Shown in pieces: positions 33,888-44,496 of a stretch of DNA of 64,000 nucleotides. Source of the stretch: Alentia gelatinosa (Eukaryota; Annelida; Polychaeta; Phyllodocida; Polynoidae). The DNA lies in the NCBI GenBank assembly GCA_950022655.1, contig OX465583.1, forward strand, positions 69,513,152-69,577,151. The letters run 5' to 3'. Below the pieces are notes generated by a model. It worked only from the letters and a program-made list of their open reading frames with translations, did no database searches and was not told the origin of the DNA. Numbering within the stretch: the stretch's first letter is position 1; the number at the start of each line of letters is the position of its first letter. The position numbers and the translations under genes are program-made.

Positions 33888-34393
33888 CAGGGATGTTAGC
33901 AGCCCTTGAAGAAAATCCCTGAAATTATTGTCCGGGACAACCCCCCCCCCCCCCCCCCAAGACTACAATGAACAAGCTTACTGGGAACTGGAAAATGTTG
34001 AAAACCGTGTTCCCTGGTGAGTAGGAATTGAACTAGTCTGTGCTCTCCAAGCAGAGCCTTACTTTCCATGTCCTATTGATGTGATGTTAAACCAAATATG
34101 TGCATGGGAAATTGTAGTATGAAGCTGGTTCCTGGTGTTATCTATGCATTCAAAGTGGTTTGTATGGTAACACCGCAAGGGTTTCAGGGATTTTTAGCAA
34201 TGCATTATCTATGGGGAGCTTTTCAGGGAAAACCCTGAAAATCATGGAAGTAATGATGCACACATGTATAGGGAAATGGGTATATGGGCTGACATACACA
34301 GGTTCTTTTGAAGCTTTTGAATAGTGAGGACAATATTTCTGTATTTCATAAAAACCCTGATTTCAGGGATTTCCCTGAACTCTGACATCCCTG
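33888..34393. mobile_element. hAT-like element inserted in a minisatellite
   Basis: Starts CAGGGATGTTAGCAG and ends CTGACATCCCTG, with subterminal ATCCCTGAA/TTCAGGGAT motifs. Sequence on both sides (CTACTGGGTGGGCAGG) belongs to the minisatellite that continues at 34.6 kb. Related to 60815-61507. CAGGG-type ends are typical of hAT elements; no clean 8-bp duplication is seen here. A poly-C run lies at 33941-33957. Confidence 0.6.
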
Positions 34394-34439
34394 GCAAGCG
34401 GGTGCACTACTGGGTGGGCAGGTAGGCGGATAGACTAGC

Positions 34440-34585
34440 CTCGGTCCCTGTATCCTACCCCTCCACCCCTTCTGAGTGACACAGGTTCATGGGCCAGTCA
34501 GAGAAGGATACTTTAATGAACTTTATTCTGATTGTGATTCATCATTTAATGAATGTTCATAATCAAAGACTTGAGCAAGTCTAGC
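34440..34585. repeat. Inverted copy of the 'CAAGTCTTTGATTATGAAC' family
   Basis: GGGCCAGTCAGAGAAGGATA to ATGTTCATAATCAAAGACTT is the reverse of the series at 29030-29300 and 54975-55200. Confidence 0.65.
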
Positions 34586-35150
34586 AGATGGAGTACTGGA
34601 CAGGCGGCTGGACAGACCACTGGCTGGGTGGACGGAGTACTGGGTGGGCAGATGGACAGACTACTGGGTGGGCAGGCGGGCGGACGGACAGTCTACTGGG
34701 CTGGCGGGGGCGGACGGAATACTGGGTGGGCAGGCGGGCGGACGGACAGTCTACTGGGCTGGCGGGGGGCGGACGGACAGTCTACTGGGCTGGCGGGGGG
34801 CGGACGGACTACTGGGTGGGCAGGCGGGCGGACGGACAGTCTACTGGGCTGGCGGGGGGCGGACGGACTACTGGGTGGCGGGCGGGCGGACGGACAGTCT
34901 ACTGGGCTGGTGGGGGGCGGACGGACTACTGGATGGGCAGGCGGGCGGACGGACAGTCTACTGGGCTGGCGGGGGGCAGACGGACTACTGGGTGGGCAGG
35001 CGGGCGGACGGACAGTCTACTGGGCTGGTGGGGGGCGGACGGACTACTGGATGGGCAGGCGGGCGGACGGACAGTCTACTGGGCTGGCGGGGGGCGGACG
35101 GAATACTGGGTGGGCGGGCAGACGAACTACTGGGCGGGCTGGAGCTGTAT
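34586..35150. repeat. About 60-bp GC-rich minisatellite
   Basis: About nine copies containing GGACGGACTACTGGGTGGGC, then AGGCGGGCGGACGGACAGTC and TACTGGGCTGGCGGGGGGC. It keeps all three plus frames open; translated Gly/Arg/Thr-rich repeats are not genes. Confidence 0.95.
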
Positions 35151-36194
35151 GAGAACCGGGCAGGGCGCGGCGACACTCTAATGGTGAAATCATGTCAGCG
35201 CGAATCGCCGTATCCCGGCCGGGGCTTAGCGGCGCGCGCCCACGCCATCACACCAATGAGCAGCAGTTCGTCACTCAGCCGCCAGGTGGAGTCGGGCGGC
35301 GTCAAATAGGGAGGCGCTAATGGCGGGCCTCTATAAACAATCATCACTCCCACTGTGTAAATCTATCAAGGCTTTGGGGCCCAGCGTGACTTGCTTTAAA
35401 TGTTCTTTACTGTAATCTCCGAGACAAATAAACTCTAATGACCATGCTGGCGATTGAGAATGATATCAAGAGTGGAGCGGGGGGGGGGGGGGGGATGTGT
35501 GAGAGAAATAGCTCCTGAGTTGTCTTCCTTCGTTCACAAGAAGGCTAGTTTAAATAGACCCCAAATCTAATTACGTTTTAATTGAGGGGGGTTTTTGTTT
35601 GAGGGAAGTGTTCAGCATAGAAATATCACCAATGGTCATTATACTTTATGACATAAGGAGGAATAGTAAGTGAACATGTCCGTTGGTGCACTTCAGTGAG
35701 ATGTCTTCGTACGTAAACTGATTAGTCGTTGGGAGATTGTATCGGAATTTCATATAAGCGGCTTTTTTATGAGACACTTTGTAGCCAGCTGCACCCGTCC
35801 TATAGGTCAGGAAAGCATATTAGGGACTATGGTGGGATCCGGATTCAAATCGTGTTTCCCCTCATGAATTTTATAGATTAACTTGCACTGCATATCTAAT
35901 TAGTTTGTATATAATGACAAAAGGAAAATCGTTCTCTGAAATTACAATAAAAAAAATACTGCATTGTTTACAACCGAGCATTTTTTCTCTATTTTACACC
36001 CACAATGACAGTGCTTTGATATATGAAAAAATTCCAATGCTGTTATCCCCAACGAGAGAGCAAGCGAAAAAATATTACAATATTGATATATGGCTGATAG
36101 CACAAAAATGGGCTTTTTGCCACATTTCTATTTTGATAACAAAACAGTCCCTTTTGACTACTTTTAGTGTAACAAAAGTTATCAAAAGCGCTAC
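35151..36194. other. Unassigned intron sequence
   Basis: CG-rich to about 35330, a G run at 35480-35494, then AT-rich. Frame 35905-36198 (97 codons) has no recognisable domain and A/T-driven composition; not called as a gene. Confidence 0.4.
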
Positions 36195-36410
36195 TTGATT
36201 AAACTGGGTTTTTATTTTGCTTCCATATGGAATCTCCACTCCTATTCTAGAAGTCAAGCATTTTGCCTAACTTTTAACATTATTTCTGAAAAAGATAAAT
36301 AAAAAATGAAAACAGATAAATTATCGCATAAACTCAAAATATATATGACAATAAAGCCCATCATCTCTGGTTTAATAAGCTACCTTTTGCAAACCTGTAT
36401 ATTTTTTTAC
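36195..36410 (-). repeat. AT-rich repeat, opposite-strand copy of 28411-28671
   Basis: TTGCCTAACTTTTAACATTA and TTAATAAGCTACCTTTTGCA are the reverse of motifs in the 28.4-28.7 kb insert. Confidence 0.5.
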
Positions 36411-36423
36411 ATAAGATAATAAC

Positions 36424-36556
36424 CGATGGTTTTGTGGACAGGCGACTTTAAACCACGAGAGGTCGACGCGTAGTAATACACGAGCGCTAGCGAGTGTGTT
36501 ACAAAGTCAACCTCGACTGGTTTACAGGGCCGCCTGTCCAAATAATCATCGTTGGT
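36424..36556. repeat. Hairpin, about 60-bp arms
   Basis: AACCGATGGTTTTGTGGACA, then GGCG..TTTAAACCACGAG, is mirrored by CTGGTTTACAGGGCCGCCTG, then TCCAAATAATCATCGTTGGTT. The centre is GAGCGCTAGCGAG. A related but shorter hairpin is at 56440-56530. Confidence 0.75.
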
Positions 36557-36654
36557 TGGATTCATTATCCATCTTTTTGAATGAATTGAACCCAGTTATT
36601 ACCATATTAACGGGTATAACAATAGGGACTTTCTTTGCTCTATAGCACAAAGGG

Positions 36655-36770
36655 ACTAATTTTCCCCGTATACCATGGTTTTGAGGCCGTATACCACAGA
36701 TTTGAATCCGTATACCGCAGTTATGTTATCTGACAGGTTTTATATAATGGGTAGTCCACATACATTTTCA
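36655..36770 (+). repeat. Dispersed repeat; inverted copy at 43960-44030
   Basis: CCGTATACCGCAGTTATG, ATCTGACAGGTTTTATATAA and TAATTTTCCCCGTATACC occur in reverse at 43960-44030. 36771-37049 is unassigned. Confidence 0.5.
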
Positions 36771-37049
36771 ATGGTGTCTTGGTATACGATGGATAATAAA
36801 GCCTAAGTTATGAAGTTGTTTGTATATCAAGTAAAAAATAACCAGTGTTCAGTCCCCAATATGGTTGCGCGGCCTGTAGAGACAAGTGGCTTTCCCGCTC
36901 GTTCACGTAAATCTACACGTACCGGGAAGTGGCGCGTGGATTGTACGGAGAGGATGGCTGCAGATTATCCGCCACGGATTCACGATGCCTCACACACCGA
37001 CCACCAACGCCTTTCCCACACCCCGACCCCCACCCCCGGCCCAGCCCGC

Positions 37050-38640
37050 CGGCGTTAGGCAGGATTCACACGGAGAGATGCATGTACCCACAGGAGGGTC
37101 TGTCTGTGGTATATGTATAGTCTCCTCGTGTGACACCCCTTAAGTGGGATTTACATGGTGAGACTCGTGTACCCACAGGAGGGTTTGTGTATAGTCTCCT
37201 CGTGTGACACCCCTTAAGTGGGATTCACATGGTGAGACTCATGTACCCACAGGAGGTTTTGTGTATAGTCTCCTCGTGTGACACCCCTTAAGTGGTATTC
37301 ACATGGTGAGACTCGTGTACCCCCAGGAGGGTTTGTGTATAGTCTCCTCGTGTGAAACCCCTTAAGTGGGATTCACAGGGAGAGACCCATGTACCCACAG
37401 GAGGGTTTGTGTATAGTCTCCTCGTGTGACACCCCTTAAGTGGGATTAACATGGTGAGACTCGTGTACCCACAGGAGGGTTTGTGTATAGTCTCCTCGTG
37501 TGACACCCCTTAAGTGGGATTCACATGGTGAGACTCATGTACCCACAGGAGGGTTTGTGTATAGTCTCCTCGTGTGACACCCCTTAAGTGGGATTTACAT
37601 GGTGAGACTTGTGTACCCCCAGGAGGGTTTGCCTGAGACAACGTTCATCAGATACTGGTACATAGTTTATTTACTCGTATATGGTCTCCTCACGCATTAA
37701 CCGGGATTCACACGGTGAAACTCGTGTACCCACAGGAGGGTTTGTCTGAGACTATTTTAGTGAATTATTTACTGGTACATAGTCTCCTCGTGTGACACCG
37801 CTCAAATGGGATTCACAGGGAGAGATTCATGTACCTCCAGGCGGGTTTGTCTGAGACAATGTTCATGAGATTATTTACTGGTACCTAGTCACCTCGTATG
37901 ACACCCCTTAAGCAGGATTCCCACGGTGAGATGGATGTACCCACAGGAGGGTCTGTCTGAGACAATTTTAGTGAATTATTTACTAGTTACTGGTACCTAG
38001 TCTCCTCTTGTGTTAAGCAAGATTCACACGGTGAGATGCATCTACCTCCAGGAGGGTTTGTCTGAGACAATTTTGCGGAGATCATTCACTCGTATAAATA
38101 GTCTCCTCGTGTGACATCCCTTTGGCGGGATTTACACTTAGAGTCTCAAGGAAGGCATTCACACAGGGAAAAGTTGCAAGTGAAAGGGAGTTTGTCTGAG
38201 ACTCTGTACCGGGTGTGTCCTTTTATGTGAATCCAATCCACAATTTTGGACGCCGATATTATCTTAAGTGGAATTCACGTGGTGGAATTCATTTACCTCA
38301 CAGGGTTCAACGTCTCATGAGATTCTGTTCCGTTTTAGGCGTAAATGTCACCAACAATTGCAGGGGGAAAAGACAGGTCTCAGGGAAATGGAACCATACA
38401 ATTTAGACGAAGAAATTGTGTTCGAGTACAGAATCTCACCAGAATTTGTCTCCGACAAACGCCATATAAGGTAAATGAATCCCATCACGTGAATCCAACT
38501 TAAGCGACATTTGCGCATGAAAGGGCACAGAATTCCATGAGATTTTGAACCGTGCGAGGTACAGGAATCCCGCCGAGTGAATTCCCCTTAACATGGAACA
38601 GAATCTCATGAGATTTTGGTCTACGCCAGTCACCCAGCCA
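37050..38640. repeat. 73-75 bp minisatellite, degrading to the right
   Basis: Regular to about 38150: unit AAGTGGGATTCACATGGTGA, then GACTCATGTACCCACAGGAG, then TTTGTGTATAGTCTCCTCGT and GTGACACCCCTT. From 38150 to 38640 only diverged copies remain (GTGGAATTCACGTGGTGG and ATGAGATTCTG forms). The first half of the unit equals that of the 8.7-10.1 kb array. 38641-38817 is unassigned. Confidence 0.9.
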
Positions 38641-38817
38641 TTCCTTGCCTCTAACCTGCCTCAGGCCATGTCAAATTATCAGAATTTATAGTCATATGCT
38701 CACCATTAATTACCACAGACATGCAGATTCTGAGCAGTATTGGTAAAACAAGAGCCCACGAAAGAGAAAACAACAGTGAGTGGCGATGTTTACTTTTAAG
38801 GCGGTCAGTCTCATTGT

Positions 38818-38975
38818 ATATAGAACTGCATCGAGGATCGTATAAATAGACAATACCCCACGAGGTTAGATGTACCGCAATCATTATTGAGGCAAAGCTG
38901 AGTGACGATTATGGCACATCCAAACGAGTCTATTTTACAACTCGAGTGCAGTTCTGGATTTATCTCACTCTTTTC
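38818..38975. mobile_element. Palindromic element; relative at 47895-48070
   Basis: GAACTGCATCGAGGATCGTA, then TAAATAGACAATACC, is mirrored by GTCTATTTTACAACTCGAGT, then GCAGTTCTGGATTTATCTCA. Centre around CAAAGCTGAGTGACGATTAT. The same parts occur at 47895-48070. 38976-39189 is unassigned. Confidence 0.65.
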
Positions 38976-39189
38976 TAAGACATTTGATAGTATTAGAATA
39001 CCAGAATAGTTTGAATATACCCAGCAAATCCATATGACGTCATCTCACATTCCCTACGCGTAGTATTGTCACTTTACGGGGGTGATCATTGAGTATTTTT
39101 TCCCAATGTTGTTTCCATGGCTAAGCTTGTACCAGGGGTGATATAATTGTGTAGGAACATGATGAAATATCTTCTCTAGGACATCTATA

Positions 39190-39265
39190 TTCAGTTGACT
39201 TCCGCTATTACGACTACCTGGGCCAAAATGGTCGCATTAACGAGATGATCGCTTTACCGAGGTAC
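39190..39265. mobile_element. DNA transposon end, CAGTTGACTTCCGCTATTAC
   Basis: CAGTTGACTTCCGCTATTAC, then GACTACC, followed by GGTCGCATTAACGAG and GATCGCTTTACCGAGGTAC, resembles terminal inverted repeats of pogo/Tigger-type elements. Only one end is found, so it is a fragment or the other end is lost. 39266-39443 is unassigned. Confidence 0.4.
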
Positions 39266-39443
39266 AGTGTAAAGTAACATATATTTTTGTAACATATCAT
39301 TACTAATATAAACATAGTCCAAGATCACTTATACAACTCTCGATACAGTTCTTTCTCAATACTATATGATTGCAATCAGGTTTCTACAAGAGGAAACACT
39401 GTCTCAAATTCAATGGTGTTAAACACTTTGTATTGTGTGATAA

Positions 39444-39790
39444 ATTCGGGTAGAAACCTCATCCCTACACATTTACCAAGGTGAGAATTCTTCCCGCACC
39501 ACATAGACATGGTGTGAGAAGGACTGGCCGTTGGTATAGCAGAACATCTATAACTGCTGGGGATGGGACTCGAATCCACAAAGTCCTATAACCTTGGGTC
39601 CGGTGCTCTAATAGTATGAGAAAGATTGGCCTTTGATATAGCAGTAAATCTACCACTGCTAGGGGTGAAGGAGAAAAGTGGCTGTACACCACACCACACA
39701 GACATGGTATGAGAAGGACTGGTCCAACCCGGTCGCAGTAGTTAGGCCTGCACCACATGGAGGAAAAGCGACCAAGAGGGTGAACAGATC
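39444..39790 (-). mobile_element. tRNA-SINE with rearranged, duplicated body
   Basis: The GTAGAAACCTCATCCCTACA block, body, a long-form tRNA head (ACCTTGGGTCC..GTGCTCTAA), a second body cassette and part of the 5' domain follow each other. The (TTTG)n tail is missing. 39791-40139 is unassigned. Confidence 0.75.
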
Positions 39791-40139
39791 GTCGAAAATT
39801 GATTAAATATAAATCCTTCCTTTAATTTTAGGATGAAGGTAACAGTCTCATACTCATCCAATTCCCGAAGCCACAATGATATATTACTATAGACCATCTA
39901 GAGCGTATAACCTCTAGCCAACCTTTCGTATAAGATAGAACTTTCCTTTGTAGTAAGCCGGTATAAGCCAGGTATCAAGTTTTTGATTTTGACTACCTAT
40001 TGTAACGCCAGTAATAAAAGAAGCGCTATTCTAACCACCACGCCAACCCCAAGACGACTCTCTCACGCACCCTACCGGTGGAATAAGGAACCAGCTGATT
40101 GGGCGAATGAGAACGAGGCTGTAGCGTGTCGCGTCACGT

Positions 40140-40260
40140 TTTATAAACACTCTCCTAGCAGAGATCCTGCGCTCTACTTCCTGTGGCCGATTATATCTCG
40201 GCCTCAACCTGTCTGTTTGGGCCAAATCTGTTTTTAAAATATCCTAAATTCTTAGCGCTT
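40140..40260. repeat. Arm of the 4.85-kb inverted-repeat family
   Basis: ACACTCTCCTAGCAGAGATC, GCGCTCTACTTCCTGTGGCC and CTCGGCCTCAACCTGTCTGT match the right arm of 4847-5456 in reverse. Confidence 0.55.
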
Positions 40261-40310
40261 CGGGGAGTATTTCGTGGTTGACTTGTATATAGTGATGCAT
40301 GTATTTATAT

Positions 40311-40575
40311 GCAGTGATGTCAGTTAGGGTCAGGGGGAAAAATGGAAAATTTTTCATGTGGATTTTTCTGTCTCAGAGAGACCTGGTAAACTTGGATAAT
40401 ATGTCCTTGTCGGCCATGGCATGGGCACGAGGGTCTGTGGGGAGGTTCACACCACTGTTTTATTGGCATAAATGAGGATACATCAATATTATATTTGTTT
40501 GACACAAAAGCAATTACGTATACTGAATATGAAAAAGTGGATTTCCACGAAAAAAGAGTATATGGTAAATAATAT
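40311..40575. mobile_element. hAT-like MITE, second copy at 63645-63910
   Basis: Starts CAGTGATGTCAGTT. The interior ATTTTTCATGTGGATTTTTC, GGGTCTGTGGGGAGGTTCA and GTGGATTTCCACG equals that of 63645-63910. The right terminal repeat is missing. Confidence 0.65.
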
Positions 40576-40729
40576 ACACTCATATATGTTATTATTTATT
40601 TCAAATCAGACAGTCATCTGGTTTACTTTCATCAGTGGGAAGCACCTTATGTGTTGCAGGTTTTTTTTTGTCATCAAGTCACATGTATTCACTTGAAGGG
40701 TCAGTCCAATCAAATGTGGATTTGAAGCT

Positions 40730-41995
40730 AAAAAAGATTGGCACTGAAACTTATTTAACCATTCTTATATTTCCCAACTCATAATATATGTGTTGTTTGA
40801 GTTTTATAAATTCTGTCATGTCCCTTTTTTAGAATCTGAAATGTTAGCTGGTTCCCCGTGTCGTTAGAGGGTACCTGGTTACCAGTGTATGACGTCATTG
40901 GGTTGAGGCAGAGATTATAGTCCGTTTACAGACCGCGCTACCTTGGGCTTACGGTCTGTAAGGGTCTAACAACGCAAGGCTCCCATTTGCCTGTTCCCTC
41001 TGCCTGTTGGGAGAAAGGAATTTCATGATTGGCTGTTCTAATTTTAGTGCCAACTCAAGCCACTTGTTCCTGGCAAATCAGTCCGGGTAGCTTAGCACCA
41101 GCAGAGGCAGGAATTCCTGACTCAAAATGGCAGCGCATAACAGTCTTAGTTTGAGCCTGTGTGCCTTGGCCCTGGCGACAACAGCCTGTACTAGAGTCTA
41201 CAGAGATTAGCGCTACCGCCGAGAAGTATCTGCTGGGAGAGTGGTCTGTAAAGTCACGTGACCATCACAGCACACACCCAACAGACCCTACACGGACAGC
41301 ATATCAAGATTACAGTGTTTCAATAGGCGGGTCAGTTCTTATCTTTTCCATCTGGGAATCTCTGAAGGGAAAATAAGTGAAGCCTGAACACTCACTACAT
41401 CGATCGAGCTATAAGGCGTGTGGATGTGGTGCTCTCTCCCCGCGGTGCCCTAATGTAGGCGCCTGAGACTCGGCACATGAGCAGAGAGGGGAATGAGCCA
41501 TTATACAGTCTTTTAAAACTGAAAAAGATTGTCTCTGAAGCTCATTTAACCATTCTTATATTTCCCAACTCATAACATATGAGTTGTTTGAAATTCATAA
41601 ATTTTGTTAGATCCCTTTTTTAGAATCTGAAATGTTAGCTGGTTCTCCCCATCGTTAGAATCTACCCAGGTACCAGCGTATGACGTCATAGGGTTGAGGC
41701 AGAGATTAGCGCTAGCGCCACGGAAGATCTGCTGGGAGAGTGTTCTATAAAGTCACGTGCCCATCACAGCACACACCCAACAGACCCTACACGGGCAGCA
41801 TATCAAGATTACAGTGTTTCAATAGGCGGGTCAGTTCTTATCTTTTCCATCTGGGAATCTCTGAAGGGAAAATAAGTGAAGCCTGAACACTCACTCCATC
41901 GATCGAGCTGTAAGGCGTGTGGATGTGGTGCTCTCTCCCCGCGGTGCCCTAATGTAGGCGTCCGAGACTCGGCACGCGAACACGGAGAGGAATGA
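40730..41995. repeat. Tandem segmental duplication, about 480 bp per copy
   Basis: 40730-41494 and 41517-41995 are near-identical outside one insertion. Shared pieces include GAATCTGAAATGTTAGCTGG, TGACGTCAT, CAGCACACACCCAACAGACC, TTACAGTGTTTCAATAGGCG and CCGCGGTGCCCTAATGTAGG. The first copy carries a 283-bp insertion (40918-41200). Confidence 0.92.
40918..41200. mobile_element. 283-bp insertion with 9-bp target duplication
   Basis: CAGAGATTA flanks the insert on both sides (40909-40917 and 41201-41209), while the paralogous copy has it once (41700-41708). It starts TAGTCCGTTTACAGACCGCG and ends ACTAGAGTCTA; a hairpin (TTTACAGACCG against CGGTCTGTAA) lies at its start. Terminal repeats are weak. 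A 9-bp duplication suggests a Mutator- or hAT-like mechanism. Confidence 0.8.
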
Positions 41996-42536
41996 GCAAG
42001 GAGCCAAGCCAAACTTTCCCCATCCTCCAGGCATGCAAAGCCACTGCCTTCCGTGTTCGTGTTGCCGATAGAATTGTTCTTCCCGGTCTCAAATACGCCG
42101 GCCATGCAGTGTACACCCTCCGAGGAGGCGTGATACCTCCGAGATATTAAAGTGGAGCCTACCACAGAGAGATAGAGCCGGTGGGAATATCTGTACGGCC
42201 GGAGATATTACAATACAGAAATACCACACTGAAAAATGAGTTAGATTAACATTTCTGTTTTTGGTATCGGCTCGTATTCTAAACTAGATTAACATTCTTT
42301 TAAATCCCATGAAAATTGTAACTTAAGAATGTAATGGACATCCTTGAGAGGCTTGTAGTAATCACAAGTAATGATCGAAATGATTGGAAATAAAAGCTGG
42401 AATGATAAGAATAATCCCAATAAATTGGAAACAGGCTTTCTATGGGGACCTAGAAATTAAACTAAAATGTATATATATGAATATGTGAGCTTTGACCTGA
42501 CCGACCTCTAAGTAGATGATAGAGGTTGGACGCCAA
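41996..42536. other. Unassigned intron sequence
   Basis: GC-balanced to about 42210, AT-rich afterwards. The minus frame 41809-42165 overlaps the duplication and has no recognisable domain. Confidence 0.4.
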
Positions 42537-42740
42537 GCTATATCAAATGGGATTCACACAGTGAGAATCGTTTGAATTGATATGTAATTTACGCGGCTTT
42601 GCCTCGTGAATTATTACGAGATTTTAACTCAACAGGATCGAGCTCTGACTGTAAACTTGAATACGTTTGAATTTGAGCTAATCTTTGTGACATAATCTAT
42701 GGGCGTTGGATATGGAGAAAAAATACCAGAGGTAAGATAA
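42537..42740. repeat. Element related to 22397-22640
   Basis: GTAATTTACGCGGCTTTGCC, GATCGAGCTCTGACTGTAAA, TTTGTGACATAATC and GGAGAAAAAATACCAGAGGT parallel 22397-22640. AATGGGATTCACACAGTGAG at 42547 recalls the unit of the 37-kb minisatellite. Confidence 0.5.
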
Positions 42741-42960
42741 ATATATATATATGATCGTGTTGATAAGATCCACAGAAAACCAGACAAGCTGATTAAATTA
42801 AAATTGAATTTATTGGGGGTAATTATACATCGAGATAGGGGGGGGGGAACATAGAATTGGTTCTTTGCAACGTTTCGTCTTGCATTTAGTAGACTTCTTC
42901 AGGCAATGTTTGGTGAAAAATATATATATAATAAGCTTCATTTTATCTTATCAATAATCA
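42741..42960 (-). mobile_element. Penelope-like element end fragment
   Basis: About 200 bp between TA-rich flanks, with GAATTGGTTCTTTGCAACG and the ribozyme motif below. No RT or endonuclease ORF is present, so it is at most a solo terminal repeat. Assigned from the ribozyme motif and the known link between such motifs and Penelope-like retroelements. Confidence 0.45.
42865..42906 (-). ncRNA. Hammerhead-like ribozyme motif
   Basis: Read on the minus strand over 42 nt: stem I half TTGC; core CTGAAGA (fits CUGANGA); one extra A; stem II GTCT with a 10-nt loop closed by AGAC; core GAA; the self-complementary ACGT as a minimal stem III; T at the cleavage position; then stem I partner GCAA. Every hammerhead part is present in type I order. 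The extra A before stem II departs from the consensus, so activity is uncertain. Palindromic, very short stem III is known from Penelope-like elements, where the motif works as a dimer. Confidence 0.6.
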
Positions 42961-43007
42961 TTTGATCTCACCAGGATTGGTATAGAGCGGTCTTGTGAAT
43001 AAATCAC

Positions 43008-43285
43008 CTGGAATAAACGTCCATAGGAATTCGTTCTCAACAGGCTTGCGAGTACGGTAACTCATTCTCAACAAGTGATAAACAGATAAATATTTCCAGC
43101 CTAAGACGAAATCAGAAACATTTTCGTGCTTGGTCTGAGTCCCCATTCGCCATCTCATTTGGAGTGCTTCAGAATATTCATTCGACTATTGCCTCGTTCA
43201 TATAACTGCGCACTTCAAACTCGATGGCGAACGAGGACACAGACCAAACACTCATCAGTTTCTTTCTTAGTATACTTTCAATTCC
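43008..43285. mobile_element. Palindromic element; second copy at 33085-33313
   Basis: Same motif order as 33085-33313, but with a longer centre (GAGTGCTTCAGAATATTCAT and an inverse around CGCACTTCAAACTCGATGGC). GTGCTTGGTCTGAGTCCCCA is mirrored by GAGGACACAGACCAAACACT. 43286-43959 is unassigned. Confidence 0.7.
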
Positions 43286-44052
43286 AGAGGCTACTTATCA
43301 CCTTAGTCTTGTTTATCCTGCGCCAGCCAATCATTTACCAAGACTTGATCTGAGACTTTCGTTGTTTAAAAACGAGGCATGCAGATCCTTCCCTAAAGGA
43401 AAGCACTGCTGCTTGCCCACGTGGTCCTTAGATAAGCCCTCAGATTAGACACACCCAAGAAATGCGTCGGTTTTAGTCCGATGCCGTCCGCCCGCCTGCA
43501 TTAGGCTAAGCGGATGGTATTATAACGCTAATTAGTTTAATTGATCTCGTGGCAGTCTTCGGTGTGCCTGTTAATTATAACCGTCAGCAGATTATTTCGC
43601 AAACAAACACAGGCGGTTCAGATTTGTAGACGAGTGGTGAGTCTTGATTTGAATGAGGCGCCCGTGTGGATGTCGCTGTGAAAAATACACAACTTATCTC
43701 AGCCCTGGTAGTTTTTGTCCCATAGGTTCAACATTGGGAACTAGTTCTCCATGCACCTATGAGTATTGCAGTACTTTCTCCATGGTCTATATCCTGAGTG
43801 TCGTCCCTTCCTTTTTAGTGTGTACAGGCGTGAGATGAATTTAGGAAGCAACTAATCATTGTTCTCCAACTCATTTGACGCTACATGATAGTCATTGAAT
43901 GTTGTGATTATTCACTCAGCTCTCGCATTGTTCATATCACACTGCATCAAACCCCATTATATAAAACCTGTCAGATACCATAACTGTGGTATGCCTATAT
44001 ATACGGGAAAATAGTTAGTGAATAGTGCTAGTTAAAGAGGCCCAGTTTTACG

Positions 44053-44496
44053 TTGTTTCAAAAGCAGCACTTGACCGGACCTACTTATTACAGAAAACTT
44101 CAAACTCTTTCTTTGCTTCGCTTAAGAAAGTGTCTTTTCTTGGGCAATTTCCCTGTTGTTCTAGCCCCATACGGGAGGAAATTATGGCGAATAAGAAATG
44201 CACAAAAAGCGTCAGCATTTTTCAATTCTTCCATTTCAACTTTTTCTGATTTTGATCAACAGTTAGGAAAAATAAGCGGAATTCGACCCTCTGACAAGAG
44301 AAATCAATTAAATGCTGAATTCCGGTTTAGCACCTATTGGCAGAATTCCAATGCTTTCCGAGAACGGGAGACAAAATTGCAAATTTTGCTTTTTTACTCG
44401 TTTCCCAGGGAACGTGCGAAACCTGTCACACCCATCGCATTTCCATTTTACCAAATAATTTCAGCAACCAGAAATAATTGGAGAACAAAAAATTGA
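44053..44496 (+). other. Unidentified 147-codon open frame
   Basis: An uninterrupted plus frame. The translation is rich in Arg, Lys, Phe and Ser and shows no domain, signal peptide or membrane segment that I recognise. It lies in an intron of ADAL on the opposite strand. No splice sites or promoter are evident. It may be chance, part of a transposon, or a diverged gene; I favour non-coding. 44500-45040 is otherwise unassigned. Confidence 0.15.

Noticed and set aside
34553..35309. Three overlapping plus-strand frames of about 200 codons
   Set aside because: They are translations of a 60-bp minisatellite whose period keeps all frames open; composition is Gly/Arg/Thr repeats with no domain.
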